A stretch of DNA of 64,000 nucleotides from Nodosilinea sp. PGN35 (GTDB taxonomy: Bacteria; Cyanobacteriota; Cyanobacteriia; Phormidesmidales; Phormidesmidaceae), in assembly GCF_029109325.1 (NCBI RefSeq), contig NZ_JAQKQJ010000010.1, positions 620,001 to 684,000 of the forward strand, in the 5' to 3' direction. The notes beneath the pieces were generated by a model, which ran no database searches, had not been told where the DNA came from, and saw nothing but the letters and a program-made list of their open reading frames with translations. Of this stretch, positions 51,995 through 60,885 are shown one piece after another (positions within the stretch are counted from its first letter, which is position 1; each line of letters begins with the position of its first letter). The position numbers were made by a program, and so were the translations under genes.

Positions 51995-53143
51995 ATGTCT
52001 GCTGAAGCTTTACCCGCCGCTGTGGCGATCGTGCACGAGTGGCTCGTCAGCCGGGCGGGGTCAGAAAAAGTCGTCGAGCAACTGCTGGCGGTCTGCCCCG
52101 GGGCCGATGTCTTCAGTCTGGTGCAGTTCCTAGAACCCGAAGCCGCCTCGCTGATGCCGCCGGGGACACGGGTGCAGACCTCGTTTCTGCAAAACCTGCC
52201 GGGGGCGCGACGGCACTTTCGCCAGTATCTGCCGCTGATGCCCCTGGCCATCGAGCAGTTCGACCTCTCGGCCTACGACCTGGTGCTCTCCAGCAACCAC
52301 GCCGTGGCCAAGGGGGTGCTCACCCGACCCCACCAGCTCCACGTCAGCTACGTGCACACCCCCATTCGCTACGCCTGGGACTTGCAGCAGCAGTACCTTC
52401 AGCAGGCAGGGTTGACCAAAGGCATCAAAAGCGCCCTGACTCGGTTAATTTTGCACTACCTGCGCCTGTGGGATCTGGCCGCCGCCCACCGGGTTGACTG
52501 CTTTGTCGCCAACTCCCGCTACGTAGCCCGCCGGGTTTGGAAAACCTACCGCCGCCCCGCCACGGTGATCTACCCACCCGTGGCGATCGATCGCTTTCGC
52601 TGGCAGCAGCCCCGCGACGATTTTTACCTCACGGTGTCGCGCTGCGTGCCCTACAAACGGGTGGACCTGACCGTGGCGGCATTTAACCGCCTGGGCTGGC
52701 CCCTGGTGGTGATTGGCGACGGGCCAGCGCTGGCCGACCTGCAGCGGGCGGCCAAACCCAACATCACCTTTTTGCGGAACCCACCGGACGCGGTGGTGTC
52801 AGATCATATGGAACGCTGCCGTGGCTTTGTCTTCCCGGCGGAAGAAGACTTTGGCATTACCGTGGTCGAGGCCCAGGCGGCGGGTGCTCCGGTGATTGCC
52901 TATGGTCACGGCGGCTGTGCCGAAACCGTACTACCTGGGAAGACTGGGGTACTGTTTAGGCAGCAAACCGTCGATCACGTGGTGCAGGCGGTGCAACATT
53001 TTGAGCTGCACCGGGGGGAGTTTGGGGCCGAAGCCATTCGTCGCCAGGCTGAAACCTTTTCTGAATCAAGATTTCGCCGGGAAATAACCGCCTATTTGGC
53101 GGATAAATGGCTGAAATTTCAGCAGGGCAATGAATTAGAGTAG
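51995..53143 (+). CDS. Glycosyltransferase family 4
   Basis: 382 residues. GT-B fold: N-terminal AIVHEWLVSRAGSEKVVEQL, the middle VSYVHTPIRYAWDLQQQYL, then LTVSRCVPYKRVDL, VVIGDGPALADLQ and the nucleotide-sugar site FPAEEDFGITVVEAQAAGAP with the EX7E-like pair of Glu. It transfers a sugar, probably mannosyl, to a lipid-linked or nascent polysaccharide acceptor. It opens a three-gene polysaccharide cluster. Confidence 0.92.
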   Translation: MSAEALPAAVAIVHEWLVSRAGSEKVVEQLLAVCPGADVFSLVQFLEPEAASLMPPGTRVQTSFLQNLPGARRHFRQYLPLMPLAIEQFDLSAYDLVLSSNHAVAKGVLTRPHQLHVSYVHTPIRYAWDLQQQYLQQAGLTKGIKSALTRLILHYLRLWDLAAAHRVDCFVANSRYVARRVWKTYRRPATVIYPPVAIDRFRWQQPRDDFYLTVSRCVPYKRVDLTVAAFNRLGWPLVVIGDGPALADLQRAAKPNITFLRNPPDAVVSDHMERCRGFVFPAEEDFGITVVEAQAAGAPVIAYGHGGCAETVLPGKTGVLFRQQTVDHVVQAVQHFELHRGEFGAEAIRRQAETFSESRFRREITAYLADKWLKFQQGNELE

Positions 53144-53174
53144 TGTCGGTGTTGCAGGAGTGTTGGGGAAATTT

Positions 53175-54620
53175 ATGTTTCCTCTTGAGCGCACGGTTCA
53201 GCCCGTAATGTTGTCCTTGAGGATGTCAACCCGCTCCTTGCCGATGGTTGCCCTCCTCAGCGGATCGGATTTGCTGGCCCTAGCCCTGGCCGGCAGTGCG
53301 GGAGTCTATCTGCGGTTGGCCTTTGGTGGGGAGTATCTGCCGAGTCTCTACGGCCAGCTGTGGCCGATTTTGGGGGTGTTTTTGCTGGCCTACGCCGTAG
53401 CCGGGCTTTACCCGGCGGTGGGCCTGAGCCCGGTGGATGAGCTGCGACGCATTTGCCTGTCTACTACCTTTACCTACCTGGTACTGGCGGCGGGGCTATT
53501 TCTTACCCGCGAGAGCGAGACCTATTCGCGCGGGGTATTTTTGCTGGCCTGGCTGCTCTCGCTGATTGCGGTGCTGACGGGTCGTTTGCTGGTGAAGCAG
53601 ATCTTTGCCCGCTGCCCCTGGTGGGGCTACCAGGTGCTGATTTTGGGAGGCGGGCGAACTGGCGAACTGGTGATTCAAACCCTGAAGAACCAGCCGAATT
53701 TTGGCCTCAAGCCCGTGGCCGTGCTGGATGACGGACGGATTCAGGGGGGCAGTCTGTGCGGGGTGCCGATTGTGGGGCCGCTGTCGGCGGCCCCGAGCCT
53801 GGCCCGGCGGCACGATATTCACTACGCCATCGTGGCTATGCCTGGGGTGCAGCGGGAGCAGCTGCTGCGGGTGCTAGAGCTCTACGGGCGCACCTTTCCC
53901 CACCTGCTGATGATTCCTGACCTGTTTGGGGTGGCCAGTCTGTGGGTCAGCTCTAAGGATTTGGGGGGGATTTTGGGCCTGGAAATTCGCCAGCAGCTGC
54001 TGCTGCCCGGCCCCCGCCTGATCAAAACCCTGCTGGATATCGTGTTGACCCTGGTGGTGGGCCTCTGCCTGCTGCCGCTGCTGGGCGTGATTGCGGTCTT
54101 GGTTAAACTCGACTCGCCGGGGCCGGTGTTCTACGGTCAGCCGCGCCTGGGGCAAAACAACGTGCCCTTTGTCGCCTGGAAGTTTCGCTCGATGGTGCCC
54201 AATGCCGAGCGGGTGCTGGAGCGCCACCTGGAGGAAAATCCGGCCCTGCGACAGCAGTGGGAACTCGACCACAAGCTGCGCTACGACCCCCGCATTACTC
54301 GGGTGGGCCATTTTCTGCGCCGCACCAGCCTCGATGAGCTGCCCCAGCTCTGGAATGTGCTGCGGGGGGACATGAGCCTGGTGGGCCCTCGCCCCATTGT
54401 GGAGGAGGAAGTTTTTCGCTACGCCGACAAGTACACCCTTTACACTAAAGTGTTGCCCGGTCTCACGGGGCTGTGGCAGGTGTCGGGGCGCAACAACGTC
54501 TCCTACGAGGAGCGGGTGAACCTCGATGCCTACTACGTGAGAAATTGGTCAGTTTGGTTGGATGTGTATATTTTGCTCAAAACAATCTGGGTGGTTGTAA
54601 TTGGTGATGGAGCCTACTGA
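53175..54620 (+). CDS. Polyprenyl-phosphate sugar phosphotransferase
   Basis: 481 residues. Five or so N-terminal membrane spans, then a CoA-binding-like domain ([19 protein letters not shown]), and a C-terminal PF02397 bacterial sugar transferase domain: [55 protein letters not shown]. It transfers a sugar-phosphate to undecaprenyl phosphate, starting exopolysaccharide synthesis, in the manner of WbaP/CpsE. The ATG (MFPLERTVQ) is preferred to a GTG 15 bp earlier that overlaps its own Shine-Dalgarno. The next gene overlaps its end by 14 bp. Confidence 0.92.
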   Translation: MFPLERTVQPVMLSLRMSTRSLPMVALLSGSDLLALALAGSAGVYLRLAFGGEYLPSLYGQLWPILGVFLLAYAVAGLYPAVGLSPVDELRRICLSTTFTYLVLAAGLFLTRESETYSRGVFLLAWLLSLIAVLTGRLLVKQIFARCPWWGYQVLILGGGRTGELVIQTLKNQPNFGLKPVAVLDDGRIQGGSLCGVPIVGPLSAAPSLARRHDIHYAIVAMPGVQREQLLRVLELYGRTFPHLLMIPDLFGVASLWVSSKDLGGILGLEIRQQLLLPGPRLIKTLLDIVLTLVVGLCLLPLLGVIAVLVKLDSPGPVFYGQPRLGQNNVPFVAWKFRSMVPNAERVLERHLEENPALRQQWELDHKLRYDPRITRVGHFLRRTSLDELPQLWNVLRGDMSLVGPRPIVEEEVFRYADKYTLYTKVLPGLTGLWQVSGRNNVSYEERVNLDAYYVRNWSVWLDVYILLKTIWVVVIGDGAY

Positions 54621-55914
54621 GGCCAAGGGCGTTGCGAACCGCTTTGCGCCCCTGGAGCAGTTGATTTTGGTCAGCCTGGTGACGCTGCCCTACATTGTCT
54701 ACGGCGCGATCGCCGGGCTGGGCTGGGTTTTGCTGGTGAGCCTGCGCCGGGGGTGGCGGGCGATCGGGCGGCTGCTTTACACCCAGGGCTGGCTGTGGCT
54801 GGCCTTAGGTATGGGTATTGGCGTGGGGCTCTCCTACGCGCCGGGGGAGTCGGCCCTCCAAGCCCTGAACTTTGTGCCGTTTTTTGTGTTCTACGGGGCG
54901 ATCGCCGTTGCCGTACCCCAGTTTCGCCGCCCCTGGGCCACCCTCCACGCCTGGGCGGTGGCGCTGCTGGTGGGGGCAATTCCGGTCAACCTGGCGGCGG
55001 TGGCAGAATTTTACCTGCGATCGCCCGGCGGGCTGGCCCGCTGGGGCGGCCAGCCTGGGCTCACCTGGCTCTACGAGCAGACCGACTACGGACACCGGGC
55101 CAGCGCGGTGTTTGGCCATCCCAATGCCCTGGCCAACTACATGGTGATTGTGTTTGGCCTGGGGCTGGGCCTCTGCGCCTACTACCTCAACCGCCCGGAA
55201 CTGAGGGCAAAAAGCTTTTGGATCTGCGGGGCCACCGCCCTGGCCCTGGTGGGCATCTACTGCTCGGGCTCGCGCAATGGTCTGCTGATTGCTGGCATTC
55301 AGCTGCTGCTGTTTGGCGGGCTGCTGCGCCCCTACCGCTATATTTTTTGGGCCGGACTGGGGGCGATCGCCCTGCTCATCGCCAGCGCCCTGATCTGGGG
55401 GGTGGGCGGGCGCAGCCTGGCCGAAGCGTTTGCCACCGTGTCGCTGCGGTTTAGCGTGTGGCGGCTGGCCCTCGACATGATTCCACAGCATCCGTGGTTT
55501 GGCACCGGCCTGGGCACCTTTAAGCATCTGTACGATCCGGCTGACTTCCCGGTGGCCGGTGACTTTCTCCCCCACGCCCACAACCTCTGGCTTATGCTCG
55601 CCGTTGAGGCCGGGATTCCAGTAGCGCTGGGGTTTACGGGGGTAGTGGGCTGGGTGCTGGGGCGCAGCACCTTTGCCCTGGTGGCGGTGCCGCTCCCCCC
55701 CGACGCCAGGGCTCTGGTGGCGGGCTACCTGACCGGCTTTGGCGGCACCACGGCCTTTGCCATTTTTGATCTGGCCTTCTACGATGGCCGCATCAACATC
55801 TTGGGCTGGCTGCTGCTGGGGGGCATTCAGGCCATGGCGCACCTGACACTGAGCGCTAAATCAGCTTCACCAGCCGCAGGCCAAAGTACAGCCCAATGGC
55901 CGTCCCCACCATGA
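54607..55914 (+). CDS. O-antigen ligase / polymerase family membrane protein
   Basis: 436 residues with ten or so membrane spans (for example LILVSLVTLPYIVYGAIAGLG and LWLALGMGIGVGL). The large loop contains WFGTGLGTFKHLYDP and HNLWLMLAVEAGIPV, the Wzy/WaaL family region. It probably polymerises or ligates repeat units made by the two genes upstream. The ATG chosen overlaps the sugar transferase end. The last 59 bp overlap the petL gene on the opposite strand. Confidence 0.9.
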   Translation: MEPTEAKGVANRFAPLEQLILVSLVTLPYIVYGAIAGLGWVLLVSLRRGWRAIGRLLYTQGWLWLALGMGIGVGLSYAPGESALQALNFVPFFVFYGAIAVAVPQFRRPWATLHAWAVALLVGAIPVNLAAVAEFYLRSPGGLARWGGQPGLTWLYEQTDYGHRASAVFGHPNALANYMVIVFGLGLGLCAYYLNRPELRAKSFWICGATALALVGIYCSGSRNGLLIAGIQLLLFGGLLRPYRYIFWAGLGAIALLIASALIWGVGGRSLAEAFATVSLRFSVWRLALDMIPQHPWFGTGLGTFKHLYDPADFPVAGDFLPHAHNLWLMLAVEAGIPVALGFTGVVGWVLGRSTFALVAVPLPPDARALVAGYLTGFGGTTAFAIFDLAFYDGRINILGWLLLGGIQAMAHLTLSAKSASPAAGQSTAQWPSPP

Positions 55915-55951
55915 CCGACAAAAACACCACGTAGGCGACTACACCACCCAT
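55856..55951 (-). CDS. petL: Cytochrome b6f complex subunit PetL (hidden small gene)
   Basis: 31 residues on the minus strand, too short for most gene calls. It reads MGGVVAYVVFLSVMVGTAIG and ends LVKLI, a single membrane helix with the C-terminal KLI shared by cyanobacterial PetL (for example, in Mastigocladus). GGAGAG precedes the ATG by about 10 bp. PetL stabilises the b6f complex. Its 3' part overlaps the coding end of the O-antigen ligase gene, in antisense orientation, by 59 bp. Confidence 0.8.
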   Translation of the reverse strand: MGGVVAYVVFLSVMVGTAIGLYFGLRLVKLI

Positions 55952-56013
55952 AAGTTCTCTCTCCACAACGGTTACGACTTTCTATTGAACCACGGCGGGG
56001 GGAGTGGGGGAGT

Positions 56014-56090
56014 GAGTTATGGAGTTTTGAGTTTTGAGTTTTGAATTGATAACTCAAAATTCAAAACTGAATACTCAAAACTTCCCTCCC
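56014..56090. repeat. TTTTGAG/CAAAACT heptamer array before aroB
   Basis: GGAGTTT, TGAGTTT, TGAGTTT, TGAATTG, ATAACTC, AAAATTC, AAAACTG and so on form a palindromic heptamer array immediately upstream of aroB, with part of the upstream petL promoter region to its left. Confidence 0.85.
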
Positions 56091-56135
56091 CTACGCGCTA
56101 GAGTTCTAAAACACCTCCATCCCCTAGCTATCCCC

Positions 56136-57254
56136 ATGAAATCCGTCATTCCCGTGCCACTGCCCGATCAGCCCTATGAGGTGGTAGTGGCCACCGGGGG
56201 CCTAGACCATTTGGGCACCTGGCTGGGGGGCGGTGAGTCACCGCTGGTGAAGCCGGGGCAGAGGCTGCTGCTGGTGTCGAATCCGGCCATTTTCAAGCAT
56301 TACGGCGATCGCGCCCTGGCCTCCCTCACCCAGGCGGGCTACGCGGTTGAGACCTGTCTGCTGCCTGCCGGGGAGCGCTACAAAACCCTGGGCTCGATTC
56401 AAAAAATCTACGACGCGGCGCTGGGGTTTCACCTGGAGCGCAAGTCGGCGATGGTGGCCCTGGGGGGCGGGGTGATTGGCGATATGACGGGCTTTGCGGC
56501 GGCCACCTGGCTGCGGGGGGTGGGGGTGGTGCAGGTGCCTACCTCGCTGCTGGCCATGGTGGATGCCTCGATTGGGGGCAAAACCGGCGTCAACCATCCC
56601 CAGGGCAAAAACCTGATTGGGGCCTTCCATCAGCCGCGCCTGGTGATGATTGACCCGACGGTGCTCAAGACGCTGCCCGCCCGCGAATTTCGCGCCGGGA
56701 TGGCGGAGGTGATCAAGTACGGCGTGATCTGGGATCGGGATCTGTTTGAAACCCTGGAGGCTGCGCCCCGCCTCGACCAGTGCCGCTACCTGGGCGACGA
56801 GCTGCTGCACAAAATTCTGACGCGATCGTGCCAGGCCAAGGCCGATGTGGTGTCACAGGACGAAAAGGAGGCGGGGCTGCGGGCAATTCTCAACTACGGG
56901 CACACCGTGGGCCACGCGGTGGAAAGCCTGATGCACTACCGGGGGGTCAACCACGGGGAGGCGGTGGCCATTGGCATGGTGGCGGCGGGGGCGATCGCCC
57001 TGCGCCTGAACCTGTGGGATCAGGCCCTGGCCGACCGCCAGCTGGCGCTGCTGCACAAGACCCAGCTGCCCACCCAGATTCCGGCTGGCCTGGCGCTAGA
57101 CGACCTGCTGCGGGCACTGCTTAGCGACAAAAAGATGGAGGCGGGTCGGCTCAAATTTATTTTGCCGGAGGCCCTGGGTCAGGTGCGCATCACCGATGCG
57201 GTGACCGACGACGACCTGCGATCGGTGCTGACGACGCTGGGGGCAACGGCCTAG
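56136..57254 (+). CDS. aroB: 3-Dehydroquinate synthase
   Basis: 372 residues from the ATG ([16 protein letters not shown]). Motifs: [18 protein letters not shown] (NAD-binding), [38 protein letters not shown], and the zinc ligands Glu (GMAEVIKYG), His ([11 protein letters not shown]) and the His of [12 protein letters not shown]. It closes the ring of DAHP in the shikimate pathway. The upstream extension runs through repeats and is rejected. Confidence 0.95.
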   Translation: MKSVIPVPLPDQPYEVVVATGGLDHLGTWLGGGESPLVKPGQRLLLVSNPAIFKHYGDRALASLTQAGYAVETCLLPAGERYKTLGSIQKIYDAALGFHLERKSAMVALGGGVIGDMTGFAAATWLRGVGVVQVPTSLLAMVDASIGGKTGVNHPQGKNLIGAFHQPRLVMIDPTVLKTLPAREFRAGMAEVIKYGVIWDRDLFETLEAAPRLDQCRYLGDELLHKILTRSCQAKADVVSQDEKEAGLRAILNYGHTVGHAVESLMHYRGVNHGEAVAIGMVAAGAIALRLNLWDQALADRQLALLHKTQLPTQIPAGLALDDLLRALLSDKKMEAGRLKFILPEALGQVRITDAVTDDDLRSVLTTLGATA

Positions 57255-57260
57255 GTGACT

Positions 57261-58037
57261 ATGCCTGCACCCCTCTCTGACGCGACAATTTCGGCGAATT
57301 TGACCGGCTACGCCCGGCAGCATAGCGCCTACCCCCAGTTTATGAGCCTGGTGGGGGCACACCAGTACCGACGGCTGTATCGGCTGTGCGATCGCCACCT
57401 GGTGCCCGGCAGCCGGGTGCTCGACTGGGGCTGCGGCAATGGGCATTTTTCCTACTATCTGGTCAATAAGGGCTACCAAACCTGTGGCTTTGCCTTTGAG
57501 CCATTTCCCCTGCTGCCGGAGCTGGTGGCCCAGGGATTTGAGTTTCAGCGGGGCACGCCAGCGGAGCCGGTGCGGCTGCCCTACGGCGATGGCGAGTTTG
57601 ATGCGGTGGTCTCGGTGGGGGTGCTGGAGCACGTCAGAGAAGGCCAGGGCGATGAGCTGGCCAGCCTGCGGGAGATTTACCGCATTCTCAAACCCCAGGG
57701 CATCTTTCTCTGCTACCACCTGCCCAACCGCTACAGCTGGATAGAGTGGCTATCGACTCGCCTGCCCCACAAGTACTATCACCAGTACCGCTACACCCGT
57801 GCCGACATTGGGGCGCTCTGTGCCCAGGCGCAGCTGCATCTTTTAGCGGTCAAGCGCTACGGCCTGCTGCCCCGCAATGTGGTGGGGCGCTGGCCCGGGG
57901 TGGGGCAGCAGCCCCTGGTGGCGGCGGCCTGGGACGGCTGCGATCGCGCCCTGGGGGTAGCCCTCTCGGGGCTGTGCCAAAACTACTATTTCGTCGCCCA
58001 AAAGTCCCCAGGGAATCGCCCCGTCCCGCTGGGTTAG
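57261..58037 (+). CDS. SAM-dependent methyltransferase, class I
   Basis: 258 residues. VLDWGCGNGHFSYYLVNKG (motif I, about residues 55-73), GFAFEPFPLL (motif II region), GEFDAVVSVGVLEHVREG (motif IV-like) and LKPQGIFLCYHLPNRYS place it in the methyltransferase 11/ubiE-like class. The substrate is unknown. It begins 6 bp after aroB on the same strand. An ATG is preferred to the GTG that overlaps the aroB stop region. Confidence 0.85.
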   Translation: MPAPLSDATISANLTGYARQHSAYPQFMSLVGAHQYRRLYRLCDRHLVPGSRVLDWGCGNGHFSYYLVNKGYQTCGFAFEPFPLLPELVAQGFEFQRGTPAEPVRLPYGDGEFDAVVSVGVLEHVREGQGDELASLREIYRILKPQGIFLCYHLPNRYSWIEWLSTRLPHKYYHQYRYTRADIGALCAQAQLHLLAVKRYGLLPRNVVGRWPGVGQQPLVAAAWDGCDRALGVALSGLCQNYYFVAQKSPGNRPVPLG

Positions 58038-58095
58038 CCAACCCTGGCCCGCCAGACTTCGGTAAACTAGAACTTCACTCTGTCAACCACCCGCC

Positions 58096-58731
58096 ATGCA
58101 AACCCAAGATCGTCCCATTTCTGTTTCTGACCTGGCCTACCCCAGCCGCAGCGCCAGCGTCAGCCGCACCACTGGCGAAACCGATGTGCAGGTGAGCCTG
58201 AACCTGGACGGCACCGGGCGGTGCGAGGCTCAAACCGGCATTCCCTTCCTCGACCACATGCTGCACCAGATTTCGTCCCACGGGCTGATCGACCTGGAGG
58301 TGCGGGCCACGGGCGACATCGAGATCGACGACCATCACACCAACGAGGATGTGGGCATCACCCTGGGCATGGCGCTGCACCAGGCCCTGGGCGATCGCAA
58401 GGGCATTACCCGCTTTGGCCACTTTGTCGCGCCGCTCGACGAGTCGCTGGTGCAGGTGGCCCTCGATTTTTCCGGTCGGCCCCACCTCAGCTACGGACTG
58501 GAGATTCCCACCCAGCGGGTCGGCACCTACGATACACAGCTGGTGCGCGAGTTTTTTGTCGCCGTGGTCAACCACAGCCAGATGACCCTGCACATTCGCC
58601 AGCTCGACGGCCTCAACTCCCACCACATTATTGAGGCGACCTTCAAAGCCTTTGCCCGCGCCCTGCGCATGGCCACCGAGGTAGACCCCCGCCGCGCCCA
58701 CCTGATCCCTAGCTCGAAGGGCGTGATTTAG
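58096..58731 (+). CDS. hisB: Imidazoleglycerol-phosphate dehydratase
   Basis: 211 residues. The Mn-binding signatures are [26 protein letters not shown], and their repeats [10 protein letters not shown] and [18 protein letters not shown]. The tail has [12 protein letters not shown]. It dehydrates imidazole glycerol phosphate in histidine synthesis. Length and start are standard for the monofunctional cyanobacterial enzyme. A short perfect hairpin follows. Confidence 0.95.
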   Translation: MQTQDRPISVSDLAYPSRSASVSRTTGETDVQVSLNLDGTGRCEAQTGIPFLDHMLHQISSHGLIDLEVRATGDIEIDDHHTNEDVGITLGMALHQALGDRKGITRFGHFVAPLDESLVQVALDFSGRPHLSYGLEIPTQRVGTYDTQLVREFFVAVVNHSQMTLHIRQLDGLNSHHIIEATFKAFARALRMATEVDPRRAHLIPSSKGVI

Positions 58732-58742
58732 GCGGCTTCTTA

Positions 58743-58762
58743 GGAGGATTTAACTATCCTCC
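58743..58762 (+). terminator. Hairpin after hisB
   Basis: GGAGGAT and ATCCTCC form a perfect 7-bp stem around TTAACT, 11 bp after the stop codon. No U-run follows, so termination strength is uncertain. Confidence 0.5.
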
Positions 58763-58865
58763 CCAGACAGATTATTGCCCTGCTCAAAACCCCCATCTCG
58801 ACGGAGCGGAAACGCCCCGGTGGCCGTCTAGACTGTGCCTTCACCCCTATAGAAGGACACCGACG

Positions 58866-59609
58866 ATGACTAAAGGCAATGCCGACTTGGGAGAACAGGC
58901 CCTCAGCAAAGCATTTGAGATGGGGCTGTCTACCCAGCTAGATGCCGCCGATGCCCTAGAGGCCGAGATTCGCACCAACCCCATGGCGCTGATGCAAGGG
59001 GAGCTGGAGTCCGCCGACATTCAGGGGCGGGGGCTGGTGATTAAAGACGACCTGCGTACCGAACTGCTGACGGTAAAAACCGACGGACTGGCCATTGACC
59101 CGCTCAAGGCTGCCCTGGGCGAAATTGAGCTCACCCGCCCCACCAATGCCACCGCTGCGGTAGAACTCACCGAGGCCGACATTGAGCGGGCCTGCAATTC
59201 GGCCTACATTCGGCAAAAACTCCAGGCGCTCGATGTCACCCTGGAGGGCCGCCCGGTGCAGGTCAGCGCCGAGCACATCAGCTTTTCGCTGCCTGGGGAT
59301 GGTCGCGTGGCGATCGCCGCCAGCGTCACTGTAGACAATGCGGGCGATCGCCAGCAGGTGGCCTTTCGCGCCGTGCCCACCATGGGGCCTCGGGGGTACG
59401 AGGTGGTGCTCAACGAGGTGGAGATAGAGCCAGAGAATACCTCCCCAGCGCTGACCGAGAGCCTGCTGGCGGCGGCTAGAGATCTGCTCGACCTGCACAA
59501 TTTTACCCTCAGCGGCATGACGCTCCAGCTGCAAAGCCTGGCCGTGCGACCGGGGAAGATTGTCTTGCAGGTGCAGGCCCTCGTAGAGTCGTTTCCGGGG
59601 GGGCAATAG
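58866..59609 (+). CDS. DUF2993 (LmeA-like) lipid-binding protein
   Basis: 247 residues. GEQALSKAFEMGLST and GELESADIQGRGLVIKDDL lead into the family's twisted beta sheet, with the repeated LTVKTDGLAIDPLKAALGEI. DUF2993 proteins in actinobacteria (LmeA) bind phospholipids; cyanobacterial members are of unknown role. There is no signal peptide, so it is probably cytoplasmic or membrane-peripheral. It stands apart from its neighbours. Confidence 0.82.
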   Translation: MTKGNADLGEQALSKAFEMGLSTQLDAADALEAEIRTNPMALMQGELESADIQGRGLVIKDDLRTELLTVKTDGLAIDPLKAALGEIELTRPTNATAAVELTEADIERACNSAYIRQKLQALDVTLEGRPVQVSAEHISFSLPGDGRVAIAASVTVDNAGDRQQVAFRAVPTMGPRGYEVVLNEVEIEPENTSPALTESLLAAARDLLDLHNFTLSGMTLQLQSLAVRPGKIVLQVQALVESFPGGQ

Positions 59610-59624
59610 CCCAGGGCTATGCGC

Positions 59625-60149
59625 CTAGCCAGCGCTGGCCCCAAAGGCGGAGGCAATGGCAATCTGGGCGCAGGCTTCCGCGTCGGACAGGGCATCGTGG
59701 TGGTGGAGGGGAATGCCCAGGTAGTCGCACACGTTGGGCAGCTTGGTGGGGCGAATATTCCACGCCTGGCGGGCCAGCTTGACCGTGCAGACAAACTCCG
59801 CCACCGGGGGCAAAATGCCGTAGGCTTTGCAGCAGGCGTAGAGCACGCTGCGATCGAAGGAGGCATTGTGGGCCACTAGGCAGTCGGCTCCCATCAGCAT
59901 TTCAGCCACCGTGGGCCACAGCTCGGCAAAATCGGGTTGGTTCGCCACCATCCCCCAGGTAATGCCGTGGATGTGGGTGAACTCAAACAGCCGCCGGGGC
60001 GGGCGAATCAGGTAGTGGGCCTTATCGACCACCTGGCCCTGCTCGACCCGCACTAGGCCGATTGAGCAGGCGCTGTCGCGGTAGCGATCGGCGGTCTCAA
60101 AATCGAGGGCGACAAAGTTAGTTATCGGAGTGGTTATCGGGGTGGCCAT
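59625..60149 (-). CDS. 3'-5' exonuclease, DnaQ/RNase T-like
   Basis: 174 residues. The DEDDh catalytic motifs are FVALDFETADRYRDSAC (Asp-Glu), VAHNASFDRSVL (Asp), and HHHDALSDAEACAQIA (His-Asp). It resembles the exonuclease domain of DNA polymerase III epsilon. The chosen ATG follows a non-ATG alternative two codons upstream. The target, DNA or RNA, is not determined. It overlaps in orientation with the neighbouring DUF1176 gene, 9 bp apart. Confidence 0.9.
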   Translation of the reverse strand: MATPITTPITNFVALDFETADRYRDSACSIGLVRVEQGQVVDKAHYLIRPPRRLFEFTHIHGITWGMVANQPDFAELWPTVAEMLMGADCLVAHNASFDRSVLYACCKAYGILPPVAEFVCTVKLARQAWNIRPTKLPNVCDYLGIPLHHHDALSDAEACAQIAIASAFGASAG

Positions 60150-60158
60150 CGGCAAACG

Positions 60159-60767
60159 CTAGGGATAAACCTGGGGGTAGTCAGCGGGATCTACCAACTC
60201 ACCGGGCAGTTCGCCTGGGGAGTCGCTGCATTCCTGGTAGCGGAATGTGGCCAATTCTAGCTCGCCATTCTCCCAGCGGTAGTCGGCCAGGGAGCCGCAG
60301 TCGCCCAGGCCCCGCGCCTTGCTAAACACTGTCAGCAGCCCCAGATCGGGGTCAAACTCGCTCAGCCCCCCCACGGTAGTCTGGCTGCTGCGGGCAAAGC
60401 CCCCCGTGCCGTCGGGAGCAAACACGTCGAGGGTCAGCGGCTGCCACGAGCCATCGGCCTGGTACACCGCGTAGGCGTAGACCGACTGGTAGGCCGCCTG
60501 GGCGCAGACCAGCTCCACCAGGGCCAGGTCACCCATGGCATACACCCGCGAGGCGGTCTGGGCCACCTCGGGCTGAAAGAACCCATCGCACAGATCGCGG
60601 CTTTCGACCTGGTCGTAGATGGTCTGGAGAATGACCTCGTCCGTCGGTAACGGGCTTTCGACCACGGGCTCGGGGGCCGCGCCTGAGTCGGCGGGGGGCG
60701 TGTTGCACCCGGCGATCGCAAGCAGGGCCAGGGCCGCCGCTGCGCCCCGCCAGGTAGGTTGGTTCAC
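60159..60767 (-). CDS. DUF1176-like lipoprotein
   Basis: 202 residues. A signal peptide ending in the lipobox LAIAGC is followed by a Pro/Ala-rich linker. The mature part matches DUF1176: DGFFQPEVAQTASRVY, LVELVCAQAAYQSVY, and the C-terminal KARGLGDCGSLADYRWENGE with FRYQEC. A GTG start is chosen, with GAGGAG 9 bp upstream; a longer in-frame reading begins in the antiporter gene and is unlikely. Function unknown; periplasmic. Confidence 0.75.
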   Translation of the reverse strand: MNQPTWRGAAAALALLAIAGCNTPPADSGAAPEPVVESPLPTDEVILQTIYDQVESRDLCDGFFQPEVAQTASRVYAMGDLALVELVCAQAAYQSVYAYAVYQADGSWQPLTLDVFAPDGTGGFARSSQTTVGGLSEFDPDLGLLTVFSKARGLGDCGSLADYRWENGELELATFRYQECSDSPGELPGELVDPADYPQVYP

Positions 60768-60885
60768 CGCTAGTCTCCTCGGCGCGATCGCCGGTTGTGG
60801 TGCTCCCATCCTACGCCCCTGGCCGCAGCCTTGGGCAAAACCCCAGCGGGGCTTTACATTTGGGCTGAGGAGCAACTGTTCCCTG

